Part shown: positions 46,033-55,970 of the stretch, piece by piece
Position numbering within the stretch: position 1 is the first letter of the stretch
How the letters are laid out: each line of letters opens with the position of its first letter
Assembly (NCBI RefSeq): GCF_002964605.1
Contig: NZ_PQDH01000008.1
Span: forward strand, 1-64,000
Direction: 5' to 3'
Length of the DNA stretch: 64,000 nt
DNA from: Vallitalea okinawensis
GTDB taxonomy: Bacteria > Bacillota > Clostridia > Lachnospirales > PQDH01
The notes under the pieces: generated by a model
What the model was told of the DNA's origin: nothing
The model's input: the letters and a program-made list of their open reading frames with translations, nothing else
Databases searched by the model: none
Made by a program: the position numbers and the translations under genes

Positions 46033-46476
46033 TTACCTATTCATGCTAATTATTCTCATAAAGATAATAAGGATTAAGATCATAGATATAATGAAGGTTA
46101 TAATTACTGTTTTAACAACAGTTTTTTGATAATCATTGTATTTTTTATAGCCTGAAAGCATATACACTATTAATGCAATTAACGCAGCAAATATTCCTGA
46201 ATATAATAAAAAAACCATATATATTTTATTAATCAAAGGATTATTTTGAAAAGTAATAGTGAGAATCAGAGTTGTAGCACAATAAAAGCCTGAAAAGTAA
46301 ACATATCTTGGATACTTTTCTTTTTTTCTCTGTCTAAAATATTGAATAACACTTATTATTGTAACAACTATCACCCCTACCAATTGCATACTATAAGATA
46401 ACATTGGAAAAGTAAAAGCTAACACAATAAATAGAGGTATAATCCAAAACTTATTTCCTTGTTTATTAGTCATCAT
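46033..46476 (-). CDS. Four-helix membrane protein, candidate immunity protein of the RHS tip
   Basis: A 147-residue integral membrane protein with about four or five hydrophobic segments (around residues 10-26, 28-45, 58-78, 86-110 and 121-142) and a basic loop RQRKKEKYPRYV. Its ATG overlaps the stop of the RHS gene by 11 bases, the usual arrangement of a toxin tip and its immunity gene. I know no family. I infer that it neutralises the hydrophobic C-terminal tip, as two other tip-membrane protein pairs occur in the island. Confidence 0.55.
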   Translation of the reverse strand: MMTNKQGNKFWIIPLFIVLAFTFPMLSYSMQLVGVIVVTIISVIQYFRQRKKEKYPRYVYFSGFYCATTLILTITFQNNPLINKIYMVFLLYSGIFAALIALIVYMLSGYKKYNDYQKTVVKTVIITFIISMILILIIFMRIISMNR

Positions 46477-49400
46477 AATAGCTCCTTTTTTTCAGATAAA
46501 AAAATTCATTTTTTATCATTGTGGCTCCAAATCCTACACCCATTGTAATTAATCCTACTATCAATATTGGTGCGCCAACAGTTGCAGCAACTGCTCCAAT
46601 GCCAATTGATAGTGCAACAGCTATAAGATCAATTGTTGACCTCTCGGCAGCATATTCGTAATGCATAAAATTATCATAAATAGAGTATCCAGCTATTGCA
46701 AAAGATACAACTCCACCTGTAATAGTCATCGCTTTTTGAGAACCAAGTACCCAACGATTATTTGTTGTTTCTTGCGTTATATTTTGTAATGGAATACCAC
46801 TATTATTCCAATTAGGAATATATGAAGGTTTTGATACGTGTTTTAGGTATACTTTTCCTAATTCATATCCAATAACCGTATCTGCTGTACTCCCACCAGC
46901 TACTAAAGCAGCATCTGTTGCTGTTATTAGTTTTTTAGGATGCCAAGAACCTACTACTTGTCCATTACTATCATCAAGTATATTTCCATTTTCATTTAGC
47001 TCTTTTGTCCCATTAATATCACCAAGCGCTCCATATCCATTAGGATCAACATAATTAACTGGATTATTAACTGCATAAGCATATAGATTAAGGGCTAGAA
47101 TTGCATCTCTTGTAATAAATCTGCCCATAAAAGGTGAATAATACCTACTCTTAAGATAATACAGACCTGATTCATCATCATATTGATAACCACTGTATCT
47201 AAATGGGTTTGCTTGCATTAGTGCGATACCATCACCTGTATTAACAGTACTACTAGAATTTAGTATATTGCCCCATGCATCATATTCGTAGGTAACTACT
47301 CTATCTCCATTTTTATCAGCAAGTCCTACTACATTTCCATGTGCATCATATAAATACCAATAAGTCTGTGGTGTCGTATCAGTATAGTCAATCATATTAA
47401 TAGGTCTTCCCGTTACATCACGCAGAAAGAAGTATTTTAACTGATTATTACCATCAGTAATATACGCTAGTTTAGTATCATTATAGAAATATAACTCAAT
47501 CTTCCCTTCATTGACTATTTCTTTTTTTGTTCTTAAACCATTTGAATTATATTCATATTTAACATTTGTTGTTCCATCAGTCGCTTGTATGAGTTGGTTA
47601 ACATCGTTATAGGTGTACTGCCAATCATCTGATTGTATCAAGTTACCATTTGCATCATGTGCATATAGTGATTGTCCGTTTAATTTAATTATCTCATTGG
47701 TAATTTTACTATATTCAAAGCTATTTGTTATACCGCCTTGCTCAGAGCTTAACGTTCTATTACCAAGTATATCATAATCATAAGTAATAGATTTTGTTAA
47801 GACATCTGGCTCTTGTGTAGTATCGTAATGTCTTTCTTCTATTATTTGGTCTAGCTCAACATCGTACTCATACTCTCTAAGTGTACCAGAAACTAAATCA
47901 ATTTCTTTAGTTCTGTTCCCCATTACATCATATTCATATTGATAGTCAAGAACAATATCACCATCTGCATTTTCTACACGATAACCAATGATCTGCCCAA
48001 CTTCATTATACGTACGATAGTTCAGATAATGAGTTCCACTGCCTTCTACATATGATTTTTTAATTTTTCCTTCTTCATCATACATAAATGCTGCATTGAT
48101 TCCATTTGGACCGTCAATCGCTGCAGGTAATCCAGCCTGGTCAAAATCAAATTTAATCTCATAATCACTATCTTTAGTGGACACAATTGAATTCTCGATT
48201 TTATTTACTTGACTAGATGGATTATAACCAAAAGCAACATAGGTCCCAGCTTGTGAGAAGTCTATCTGTATAGGTCGATCTAATTCGTCATATTGAATAC
48301 CAGATGTTTGAACTGAATCTTTAAACACACTAGTTATATTACCGTTGGCATCATGCTGAAAATTAAAATGTGTTCCACTTGTGCTATAATTGATATCTGT
48401 TAACCTATTAGCAGAATCATAGGTATAATCAATTCCTTTACCATTTGGATAATTAACGTCTGTAAGGTTTAAATTTTTATCGTATTCAAAATAGGTTGAA
48501 TTTACCCAACTTCCATCGGTTATAGACTTCACTAATCCAGCTTCATTATATTCTTTATATATAGCAGTATTATAGTAGTTTGGACCAGTCTCAGATATAA
48601 TTTCATTATCAATTTGTTTTATACCACCATTATCATCGTAGATATATCTTGTTAAAAGCCCTTCTGCATTAGTAGATGTTTCAACTCTATCTAATTCATC
48701 GTATGTGAAGCTATTAATTCTGTTTTTAGGATCAGTAATTGTTTTAACATTTCCTCTATTATCGTTAACAATATTAATAGTATTGCCTAATTGATTTGTA
48801 ACGCTATTAATATAATTTTGACCATTTTCATAACTATATTGAACTTCTTTACTTCCTTCGTTAAAACGTACATAATCTACATAAATCGAACCACTTGTCG
48901 CACCTAATGTACCTACAGATACAGAAAGCTTAACCGCATCTTGGTGTAATGTTTTTGCTTCTGTTTCAGATATAGATAAAACTTCTCTTGTCCAACCCGT
49001 TGTGCCTGTTATAGGTTCCTCACTTACTTTTGTTGCAAGTACATTATCTGCTGAATCTAAAATATTAAATTGAAGTATTGCACCACTTCCAGTAACATTT
49101 TCTGCTTTAAATACAGCACTTGCAGTATACGTTTTACCACTCTTTATGGGTTCTGGAGTTATATTGGACACTACAGCACTATTAGTTACATCTGAGATTT
49201 TTATCATATAATTTCCATTGAATCCATACTCATACTCACTCGTAGGGTGCCATGTTATTTTACTCTCATTCCCAGGAGCATTTATAGGCCAACCATCAGG
49301 CCAATTTGATGAGTCTCTATCATATTCGAAACTACTATTTTCGGCAAGATTAAATGAACTCATCAACGCATTTGCAGAACCATAAAACTTTACATTAAAA

Positions 49401-52090
49401 TCATCGAACCATACCTTTGCACCTTGCTGATTTTGAAGTTTTCCATACATTATAACTCTACTAAAATCGTATTTAGCAACTGCAACTCTATCTGTATATT
49501 CCCAATCATGGTCATTCTTATTAAAATCTGCGCCAATCCAATCTACTTCACCGTTTGTATATTCAATCTTAAATAGTGCTTGATAGTAACCGCCGCTTGA
49601 TGAAACCCCACTTGCTTTTGACCACCCTGAAAAGTGAAATGCCGTACCAGCTTTTCCATCAAAATTTATAGCCTGAGCAAAATGTCTATTTTGGGGATCA
49701 CCATTAATTAATATTGATTTTTCACCAGTTCTCGCTTCATCTGTGTTAACACCATCAATACCTGTAAGTGTAGCTGGGTCCCAATTATCTGGTGTTACAA
49801 CTGTTGGATCATTATCTAATTCAAAACTTTCATTGACTAAGAAGTTATGATTATTGATAACTTCACCCTTTTCAAATTGGATATTATCAAACCATGCTGT
49901 ACCCACATTATCTAGAACAAGATAGATCTTTGCATAAGCTGCATCATTAAGAGGTGCATCTATTCTCGCACCTTTTCTCACCCAATCTTGAGTACCTTTT
50001 GTTGGAGCTATATTATAAGTAGATTGACCCGATAATAAATTCTTTGAACTATCGTACCAGTGAACTTCAACAGTAGCATTGGTAGTTGATATACTACTAT
50101 TTTTAACATACCAACTTACATTGTATTTAGTTGATGCATTCACCTCAATGTAGTCACTTACTAATATAGCTTGTTGGTTATAAGCGCTACCTGTTGACTC
50201 AAGTTTTACTGAATAATTACCATTTACTTTAGTTGATGAATCTGCACTTATGGCTATAGCCCCTCTACTACCTTGTGCAGTTGCCCATCTATTGGGTAAA
50301 CCAGTAACCCATGTTTCTAAGGTACCATTTGCAACAGGATTTTCTCCAATCCCAATTGGATTCGTTCGCATGGTAACATTACCTACATCATCATAATCCA
50401 TTACTGTTGTAGAGAATTGAGAATTAATCGCTGATATTGTGTTTCTTGTAGTAGGATCATAACTAGCTGTAGTAGGTCGTCCTGATTCATCTACAATCTC
50501 AATAACATCTCCATTATCATCATAATCATATGACACTCTTTCATTTTTAGAGTTATCTATGCTTCCTATTTCATCTTTATCTGTATAACCAAATATGGTA
50601 TCGTACCCTTTGGGGTTAATAACTTGTTGCAACTTATTTTTCTCATCCCAATTGTATACAGTTGTAATGTCCTTACCATTCTTATCTTCTATAATATTAA
50701 CCACATTACCGGATTTATTGGTTGTATATTCTGTAGCATCACCTTTAGGTCTAGTTACTGTTGTAATAATTCCGTCACCATTTGCTGCTTCAACATAGTT
50801 GTATGTTGTCCCTAATGTCTCTAATATACCATTTATGGTTAGTTTCTTCTCAATTCTTTGAACCCTTAGACCTAGTTCCGGTGTGTCGTAAGAATAAAGA
50901 ATACTTGTTATATTATTCGCATTATCTGTTATTGTTGCAATATTATTATGAACATCATATCCATAAGTAAATTGCTCCAATACAGTTGTACCATCTTTTT
51001 TTGTTACAGTTTCTAAATAATCTCCATTATACCCATATTCTATAGTCGAAATTTCATTTCCTGTTATAGTTTTCAACTTCCCATTTTCATATGTGAAGGT
51101 AACCTGACGTAAACTTGGGTCAATAATATTAATAAGCTCACCTGTTGTTTCACTATAAACATAATCAGTGGTATTATTATTTGTATCTTCTATATAATCT
51201 AATCTCCCTTGTGAATCAAAATAATACTTAATCCCTGATTTCTCTTCTAAATAAAAAGCATTTTGAGCATCTTTAGATAGTGTAAGTTTTGTTCCTATTG
51301 GAGATATATAGTCACCATTTTCATCTTTTACAAAATACTTTTTAGTTCCATCTCCATCAATAAACATTACTGAGCTTTCATCTGATGCATAACTAAGATT
51401 CATACCTACATTCAATAACCATCTTGAACCCACTATTCCGGTATCAGAAGATCTTGAATTATAAGTTCGTGATACGGTAATAGGTATTCCTCTACCTGGA
51501 AGAGTAACATCTGTTGCCCCTAATACAAGATTTCCATTATGAACGTTAACATTTCCATCAAAACCATAGTAAGATTCTATTCCTAGTGGATCAACTTCAT
51601 ACTCTATAACAATTTTTGGATTAGTTTGTCCAGCTGCATCAGTTGAATAAAAACTAATTTTACTACTCTGCTCATCTGAAGCTAAAAGAGCGACACCATT
51701 ATTTGCACTTTGCCCTTTATACCACTTATTAACTACAGAAGTAATATCAAATTCCCATACTGTATTAGGAGTTGATGTATAATTTGATAATACAGGAGTA
51801 GAATCAAATTGAGGTGGGTTATCCCAAGTTATCTCATTAGAATTCCATGAACTGGTTACTTCATGAACATCAATTGTTGTATTATTAGTACTTCCAAGAT
51901 ACATATGTGAAGCTAAATATGCTCTAGTAATTTTAGCTCCTGGAGCTAATGTTGGAAGATACTTAAATCTAATAAATGATCTTAAAGTTCCATATCCTGA
52001 AAGGTTACCCGCATGAAGGTAACTACTCAAATAATAGTTACTAGTTGGGTTATCACTGGATATATAGGAATCAACACCATTTTTATTCAT
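46466..52090 (-). CDS. RHS/YD-repeat surface protein, main part (after frameshift)
   Basis: 1874 residues in the open frame, which stays open a further 115 bases upstream without a start. Domains in order: DNRLRE-type beta-sandwich (residues 1-165), DUF6531-like segment (YYGFDGNVNVHNGNLVLG), YD repeats, three carbohydrate-binding-like beta modules (about 575-1080), more YD repeats, then the RHS core (DAHGNVVGLADKNGDRVVTY ... ESGLYYLKSRYYSPFMGRF) ending in NPVNYVDPNG near 1695. The last 165 residues form a variable tip with glycine-rich hydrophobic helices. The true N-terminus, with signal peptide, is in the 52198-52968 piece. Confidence 0.85.
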   Translation of the reverse strand: MNKNGVDSYISSDNPTSNYYLSSYLHAGNLSGYGTLRSFIRFKYLPTLAPGAKITRAYLASHMYLGSTNNTTIDVHEVTSSWNSNEITWDNPPQFDSTPVLSNYTSTPNTVWEFDITSVVNKWYKGQSANNGVALLASDEQSSKISFYSTDAAGQTNPKIVIEYEVDPLGIESYYGFDGNVNVHNGNLVLGATDVTLPGRGIPITVSRTYNSRSSDTGIVGSRWLLNVGMNLSYASDESSVMFIDGDGTKKYFVKDENGDYISPIGTKLTLSKDAQNAFYLEEKSGIKYYFDSQGRLDYIEDTNNNTTDYVYSETTGELINIIDPSLRQVTFTYENGKLKTITGNEISTIEYGYNGDYLETVTKKDGTTVLEQFTYGYDVHNNIATITDNANNITSILYSYDTPELGLRVQRIEKKLTINGILETLGTTYNYVEAANGDGIITTVTRPKGDATEYTTNKSGNVVNIIEDKNGKDITTVYNWDEKNKLQQVINPKGYDTIFGYTDKDEIGSIDNSKNERVSYDYDDNGDVIEIVDESGRPTTASYDPTTRNTISAINSQFSTTVMDYDDVGNVTMRTNPIGIGENPVANGTLETWVTGLPNRWATAQGSRGAIAISADSSTKVNGNYSVKLESTGSAYNQQAILVSDYIEVNASTKYNVSWYVKNSSISTTNATVEVHWYDSSKNLLSGQSTYNIAPTKGTQDWVRKGARIDAPLNDAAYAKIYLVLDNVGTAWFDNIQFEKGEVINNHNFLVNESFELDNDPTVVTPDNWDPATLTGIDGVNTDEARTGEKSILINGDPQNRHFAQAINFDGKAGTAFHFSGWSKASGVSSSGGYYQALFKIEYTNGEVDWIGADFNKNDHDWEYTDRVAVAKYDFSRVIMYGKLQNQQGAKVWFDDFNVKFYGSANALMSSFNLAENSSFEYDRDSSNWPDGWPINAPGNESKITWHPTSEYEYGFNGNYMIKISDVTNSAVVSNITPEPIKSGKTYTASAVFKAENVTGSGAILQFNILDSADNVLATKVSEEPITGTTGWTREVLSISETEAKTLHQDAVKLSVSVGTLGATSGSIYVDYVRFNEGSKEVQYSYENGQNYINSVTNQLGNTINIVNDNRGNVKTITDPKNRINSFTYDELDRVETSTNAEGLLTRYIYDDNGGIKQIDNEIISETGPNYYNTAIYKEYNEAGLVKSITDGSWVNSTYFEYDKNLNLTDVNYPNGKGIDYTYDSANRLTDINYSTSGTHFNFQHDANGNITSVFKDSVQTSGIQYDELDRPIQIDFSQAGTYVAFGYNPSSQVNKIENSIVSTKDSDYEIKFDFDQAGLPAAIDGPNGINAAFMYDEEGKIKKSYVEGSGTHYLNYRTYNEVGQIIGYRVENADGDIVLDYQYEYDVMGNRTKEIDLVSGTLREYEYDVELDQIIEERHYDTTQEPDVLTKSITYDYDILGNRTLSSEQGGITNSFEYSKITNEIIKLNGQSLYAHDANGNLIQSDDWQYTYNDVNQLIQATDGTTNVKYEYNSNGLRTKKEIVNEGKIELYFYNDTKLAYITDGNNQLKYFFLRDVTGRPINMIDYTDTTPQTYWYLYDAHGNVVGLADKNGDRVVTYEYDAWGNILNSSSTVNTGDGIALMQANPFRYSGYQYDDESGLYYLKSRYYSPFMGRFITRDAILALNLYAYAVNNPVNYVDPNGYGALGDINGTKELNENGNILDDSNGQVVGSWHPKKLITATDAALVAGGSTADTVIGYELGKVYLKHVSKPSYIPNWNNSGIPLQNITQETTNNRWVLGSQKAMTITGGVVSFAIAGYSIYDNFMHYEYAAERSTIDLIAVALSIGIGAVAATVGAPILIVGLITMGVGFGATMIKNEFFYLKKRSYYDD

Positions 52091-52189
52091 TTCTGTTTCT
52101 ATCGTTGGATCAATAATGACCGGATATTCTGCATTTTGAAGCCATTCGTTATTTATAGTTAATATTAATTTCTCTTTTCCTTGATCTTC

Positions 52190-52215
52190 AATGATACTTA
52201 AACCGCATCAAATGT
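52190..52215 (-). other. Frameshift joining the two halves of the RHS gene
   Basis: The minus strand reads GATGCGGTTTAAGTATC. The upstream frame gives D-A-V-stop; the downstream frame gives G-L-S-I-I-E-D and continues without a stop into NAEYPVIIDPTIETEMNK. One added base (for example GATGCCGGTTTAAGT) restores a single frame. No slippery heptamer is present, so this is mutation or a base-calling error, not programmed frameshifting. Confidence 0.8.
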
Positions 52216-52968
52216 AATATCACCATTAGCATCTTCTGCGAATGATTTCTGGAAGAAGAATTCAATTTCTCCAGTAGTAGCAGACTTTGCCCAGATGATA
52301 CCTTCTTCATCTTTCTCGAAAGTAAAACCTTCATACTCAAGATCAAATTCAAAGATGTTAGTCTTTGGAATCTTACTTAATATAATTTCTTCTTTTAATT
52401 TATCGCTATCAAGAATATATCTCAAGTCCATACCTGGTTGAAAGTTTTTATATTCTATCGTAGAGTCAGTTACAACTCCTTTAGTATTAAACTTACCAAC
52501 TGGTGAAAATGAGATCCAGTGATCTTCATCGAGACTGAAATCAACTAAATGATTTAATTCATTATTATCGGCAAATCTAACTTTAAATGCATTTTCTTTA
52601 TTTTCATATTTGTAACCATTTTTCTGAGATTCAATTAAAGTATTATCGATTTCTTGCCAATGTCCTCTATTATCCTTATAGTGAACTGGTTTTTGTGATA
52701 CTTCTAATGTAAATGTTCCATCTGGATTCACATACTCTTTCACATTAGATTTTCTTTTTGTTTTTAATTCCACAGGCTCATCTTTTGCCTTAGGAAATTT
52801 ATTCTTTGGCTCGTTTCTTTTATTCTTATCAATGTTCATCATCCCATTTCCGAATTCTGGATTGGATTGATCTTTGCGGGCTTGTGAATCTAAAGCCACT
52901 AGATTAAATAAAAGAACAAAGATAAGTGTAAAAGAAATAATTGATCTGAATTTTATTAATTTTCTCAT
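52198..52968 (-). CDS. RHS surface protein, N-terminal part (before frameshift)
   Basis: A 256-residue piece with a Sec signal peptide (RKLIKFRSIISFTLIFVLLF, cleavage near DSQA-RK), a charged linker (residues 28-75) and the domain that precedes RHS repeats in Gram-positive wall proteins (VSQKPVHYKDNRGHWQEIDN, ISFSPVGKF-like text). AGAGGGGAAA precedes the ATG. It ends at the frameshift at about 52198; together with the downstream frame it makes one exported protein of about 2170 residues. Confidence 0.8.
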   Translation of the reverse strand: MRKLIKFRSIISFTLIFVLLFNLVALDSQARKDQSNPEFGNGMMNIDKNKRNEPKNKFPKAKDEPVELKTKRKSNVKEYVNPDGTFTLEVSQKPVHYKDNRGHWQEIDNTLIESQKNGYKYENKENAFKVRFADNNELNHLVDFSLDEDHWISFSPVGKFNTKGVVTDSTIEYKNFQPGMDLRYILDSDKLKEEIILSKIPKTNIFEFDLEYEGFTFEKDEEGIIWAKSATTGEIEFFFQKSFAEDANGDITFDAV

Positions 52969-53362
52969 TTTCCCCTCTTACTCATAATACATCCTTTCTT
53001 AAAGCTCATAGTATAAGATTTATAAAAAAATACAATATTATATATGTTGACCAAATAACTTATAATATCTTATTTTTTTACATATTTATTATATTATATG
53101 AATTAACCTAATCCTACATGTAAAATATAGTAATAGGAGTGGTATTGTATTAAATGGTAAGGTAGAATAGTCTAAACCATAATGAAACCCTCTATTCAAG
53201 GTGATTCAATGGATTCGCTTATTCTGTTATACCCAATATTTAACGATTTTATCACCTTCTCTCTGGATATAGAGAGGGGGTCTACCATACCATTAACTTA
53301 TTAGTTTCCAGGTATCATATTCATCTCCTACACAAAAAAATAGAAATCCTCACTTTAAAATG
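52969..53362. other. Intergenic region upstream of the RHS gene
   Basis: About 390 bases with no gene. It holds a weak promoter-like TTGTAT-16-TACTAT near 53000, arms AAGGTGAT (53199-53206) and ATCACCTT (53250-53257), a CTCTCT/AGAGAG hairpin near 53260-53279, and a short minus-strand tail encoding VGDEYDTWKLIS then a stop near 53300-53335, perhaps the end of a lost coding region. Confidence 0.4.
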
Positions 53363-53408
53363 AAAAAAGTAATGAACGCTATATTATTAATCGTTCATTA
53401 CTTTCTTA
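53363..53408. terminator. Terminator after the Imm53 relic
   Basis: AAAGTAATGAACG (53366-53378) pairs with CGTTCATTACTTT (53392-53404), with a T run on the minus strand and a weaker one on the plus strand. Confidence 0.75.
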
Positions 53409-53480
53409 AATTTTCTCATTTAGCCAGTACTCCTTTGATTTGGCCTACTGTGTCTAGATAGAGACAGTATAGTATCTTAC

Positions 53481-53783
53481 CTATTCATTATTTTTGTACT
53501 TATAACCCACTCTCTAAAGGTTTGTAGTATTTCTTCCAAGTTATGAGGACCACCTGCTCCAACAAAAAAATCTTCTTCAAGATAGCAGATTATCCAATCT
53601 AAATCATCTCTCTAGCTTAACTTTATCAAAAGGTATATCCTCCATTTGTGTATCAATCAGATTTATTCTAACCAACCACCCAGGATTATCTAGAGTTTGA
53701 ATTCTAACATTCTTATATACATGTTCCCATTCACCATCGCAATTATCAGCAAACCACTCTTCTAACCATTTAATAATAGAAAT
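53481..53783 (-). pseudogene. Imm53-family immunity protein, frameshifted
   Basis: The minus strand encodes SIIKWLEEWFADNCDGEWEH near the start, then RIQTLDNPGWLVRINL, and KVKLER before a stop. A second frame continues exactly from there as DDLDWIICYLEEDFFVGAGG, then PHNLEEILQTFREWV. Together this is the full Imm53 pattern (WLxxWY-like start, CDGxWEH, LDNPGW, GGPxNLxE) as I know it. Two bases (GA) are missing in a GAGAGA run. The start also reads ATT where ATG is expected, after a good GAGGTGAT. Imm53 proteins protect against RHS/polymorphic toxins. Confidence 0.75.
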
Positions 53784-53813
53784 AATATCACCTCAATATT
53801 GACAACACTTAAT

Positions 53814-54452
53814 TTACTCATTTCCCCTATTATTTGCTGATTTCATATTTTCTATGTCCTCTACTTGCCATGTTAAGGGATGAGGATAATAATCTGTAGA
53901 AGCGTCGCTCTCTATGGAAATAATACAATCATTAGAATAACTTGCTCCACTGGTATCGACAAGGTAGATTAGCTCATCTTTCATTAAATTATCTAATTGA
54001 TCATAGTCAACTAAAGCATATACATCTGTATATCCTTTAAATATACCCTCTTCTACTCCAACAGCTTGTTGCTCAACAATATCGTTAGTGACATCTAGCC
54101 CCATAGATGTTAATGAACTAATTGTCCACCTTTCTTCTCCACTTACTACTCGTGCATTAACTTGTCTAAATTCAATCTTATAGATACTTTCATAAGTTTT
54201 TAATTCTTCTAGTGTTAATGGTCTAATAAACGTAATAGTTGCTTTAACATCAGTTAATTTTGCTTTTTTAATTTCTATATTCTTTTTATTTACCATACTT
54301 CTATATTTGTTAAGATCACTATGATTTTGTTCAAAAGTATTATTTGCTTCTAAAGCATAAGAATTATTATAATTACTTCTAGAAAGAGTAACAAAAACTA
54401 CTGTGATAATCAAACAGATGATTATTACAATCCCAATAACTGTTTTCACCAT
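53814..54452 (-). CDS. Membrane-anchored hypothetical protein
   Basis: A 212-residue protein with one N-terminal membrane helix (residues 4-24) and an outside domain. The outside part has an alternating strand-helix pattern (ATITFIRPLTLEELKTYESI) and a DYYPHPLTW stretch near the end. I do not recognise the family. It follows the PPC-domain gene by 26 bases, so they are likely one operon, perhaps a secreted protein and its membrane partner. Confidence 0.55.
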   Translation of the reverse strand: MVKTVIGIVIIICLIITVVFVTLSRSNYNNSYALEANNTFEQNHSDLNKYRSMVNKKNIEIKKAKLTDVKATITFIRPLTLEELKTYESIYKIEFRQVNARVVSGEERWTISSLTSMGLDVTNDIVEQQAVGVEEGIFKGYTDVYALVDYDQLDNLMKDELIYLVDTSGASYSNDCIISIESDASTDYYPHPLTWQVEDIENMKSANNRGNE

Positions 54453-54478
54453 ATTAAAGCCCCCTAGAGGTCAGTTGC

Positions 54479-55933
54479 TTATTTTTCACCACCATCTTGT
54501 CCATAAGATAGAATTATTTGATCCAATTCCGATTGATAGTAATTATTATAGTCTGTGCTTATATCCGGAAAAAGACCTGGTATATAACCATAGGCACTCA
54601 TAGAAAATTGCCCTTTCCATCCCCCTGAATGATCCAACTGACCAGTTCGATAGTCTTTCCAATAAATCACAACGTCATAATATTTTGCTTCAACCTGTCC
54701 TAATGCAACGACTTCAGCTTCCTCATTTCTGAGATCAGAGTTATCGGATTCTAAATCATACTTAGGATTTGGTAGATTTGATATGATTGAATAAGCACTC
54801 ATTTGGTCTTGATTACCGTCAGTAGTACTTTTAACATCCAGAGTGAAATATGCCTTTCTATAATCACCCCAATTATCTTCAATCTCTCCCTTATTAAAAG
54901 ACTTAATTCTTGCAACATTATCTGAATCAAGTGTAAAGCCTATATAGGTTTTAACCCAGTTAGCCTCATCTACATCATAAAATCTTGCAGTCATAAAGCC
55001 ATCTGGTGGTGTATAAGATCCTGGCTTCCTTGATTTCATTTCTCCAGAAAGCTTAATACCGCGACTATAATCACTCTTTAAATAATTCCACTCAGTTACA
55101 GCCAATTTCCCAATAGGAACATTGACACTTAAATGATAATTGGTCCAGCTAAAACTATTCTGTCCTTTATTTTTAGGATAGACCTTAATATAATATGTTC
55201 CTTCTGATAAGCCTTTATCACTTTCATCTCCAATAGTTATGTTTTCTGAATCACTACCACTATTAAGGGATGATTCTAATAGACTACCACTTACATCATA
55301 AATATCTAGATCATAATCAGTATTTTGTGGCATCCATAAATGAACATTTAAGCTATCGTTTTCTGCTACACTAACCTTATAATAATCTACATCATATGGT
55401 GTATTAACATTTCCCGTTATAGTGCCACCATTGTACCGAATGCTTGTTGCACTTTCCATTGAGTCATTTTCTTCATATATATCCTGCTCTGGATAGACAA
55501 CCGTTCTTAACAGATAATCACTTATGGTTGAATAATGAGTATCACTAAATATTCGAATGTAGTATATCTCTCCCCCTGTCACAGGGAACTTAGTAATCAA
55601 TTCATTAGTACCTAATTCATTAGTATATAATCCTATTAGTTTGCTTCCTTTTGGATCTAATATTTCAATATCGTAGTTCACATCCACTGGTACATCCAGC
55701 CAAAAATTAGCTATGCCAGAATGTTGTGGTTTATAAGCATAATAGTCTACATCACCAAAATAAGATAACTTGCCGTACTGATTACCAACTTGATCTAATT
55801 CTATAGCTTCACTAATAGTATTATCTTTACTTAATTCCTCATGATAAGATGAACCTTCTACTGGAATTATAACTGCCACAAATATAAGCGTAATACTCAA
55901 AATCATTTTAAGAGTTTTTTTAAGTATATACAT
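54479..55933 (-). CDS. Secreted protein with two PPC-type beta domains
   Basis: A 484-residue exported protein. After a signal peptide (residues 8-27) come two pre-peptidase C-terminal-like domains, each starting with a DNTISEA/ENDSMESA motif and containing DVDYYAYKP or DVDYYKVSV, then YDIEILDPKG or YDLDIYDVSG and YYIRIF or YYIKVY. The remaining 220 residues (TEWNYLKSDYSRGIKLSGE onward) are unknown. PPC domains bind or present in secreted proteins and are not catalytic; no protease domain is attached. It sits in the RHS island beside the direct repeat. Confidence 0.65.
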   Translation of the reverse strand: MYILKKTLKMILSITLIFVAVIIPVEGSSYHEELSKDNTISEAIELDQVGNQYGKLSYFGDVDYYAYKPQHSGIANFWLDVPVDVNYDIEILDPKGSKLIGLYTNELGTNELITKFPVTGGEIYYIRIFSDTHYSTISDYLLRTVVYPEQDIYEENDSMESATSIRYNGGTITGNVNTPYDVDYYKVSVAENDSLNVHLWMPQNTDYDLDIYDVSGSLLESSLNSGSDSENITIGDESDKGLSEGTYYIKVYPKNKGQNSFSWTNYHLSVNVPIGKLAVTEWNYLKSDYSRGIKLSGEMKSRKPGSYTPPDGFMTARFYDVDEANWVKTYIGFTLDSDNVARIKSFNKGEIEDNWGDYRKAYFTLDVKSTTDGNQDQMSAYSIISNLPNPKYDLESDNSDLRNEEAEVVALGQVEAKYYDVVIYWKDYRTGQLDHSGGWKGQFSMSAYGYIPGLFPDISTDYNNYYQSELDQIILSYGQDGGEK

Positions 55934-55970
55934 TTTTAATCTATTTCCCCTCTTTTATATACATTTTATA

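Noticed and set aside
50595-50970. Overlapping small plus-strand reading frames within the RHS gene
   Set aside because: Three frames overlap each other antisense to YD repeats; repeat composition produces them.
52190-52215. Programmed -1 frameshifting in the RHS gene
   Set aside because: The junction GCG GTT TAA has no slippery heptamer and no obvious stimulating structure; mutation or sequencing error explains it better.
46466-52968. CRISPR-like repetition
   Set aside because: The repetition is the protein-level YD repeat pattern, with no constant DNA repeats or spacers.
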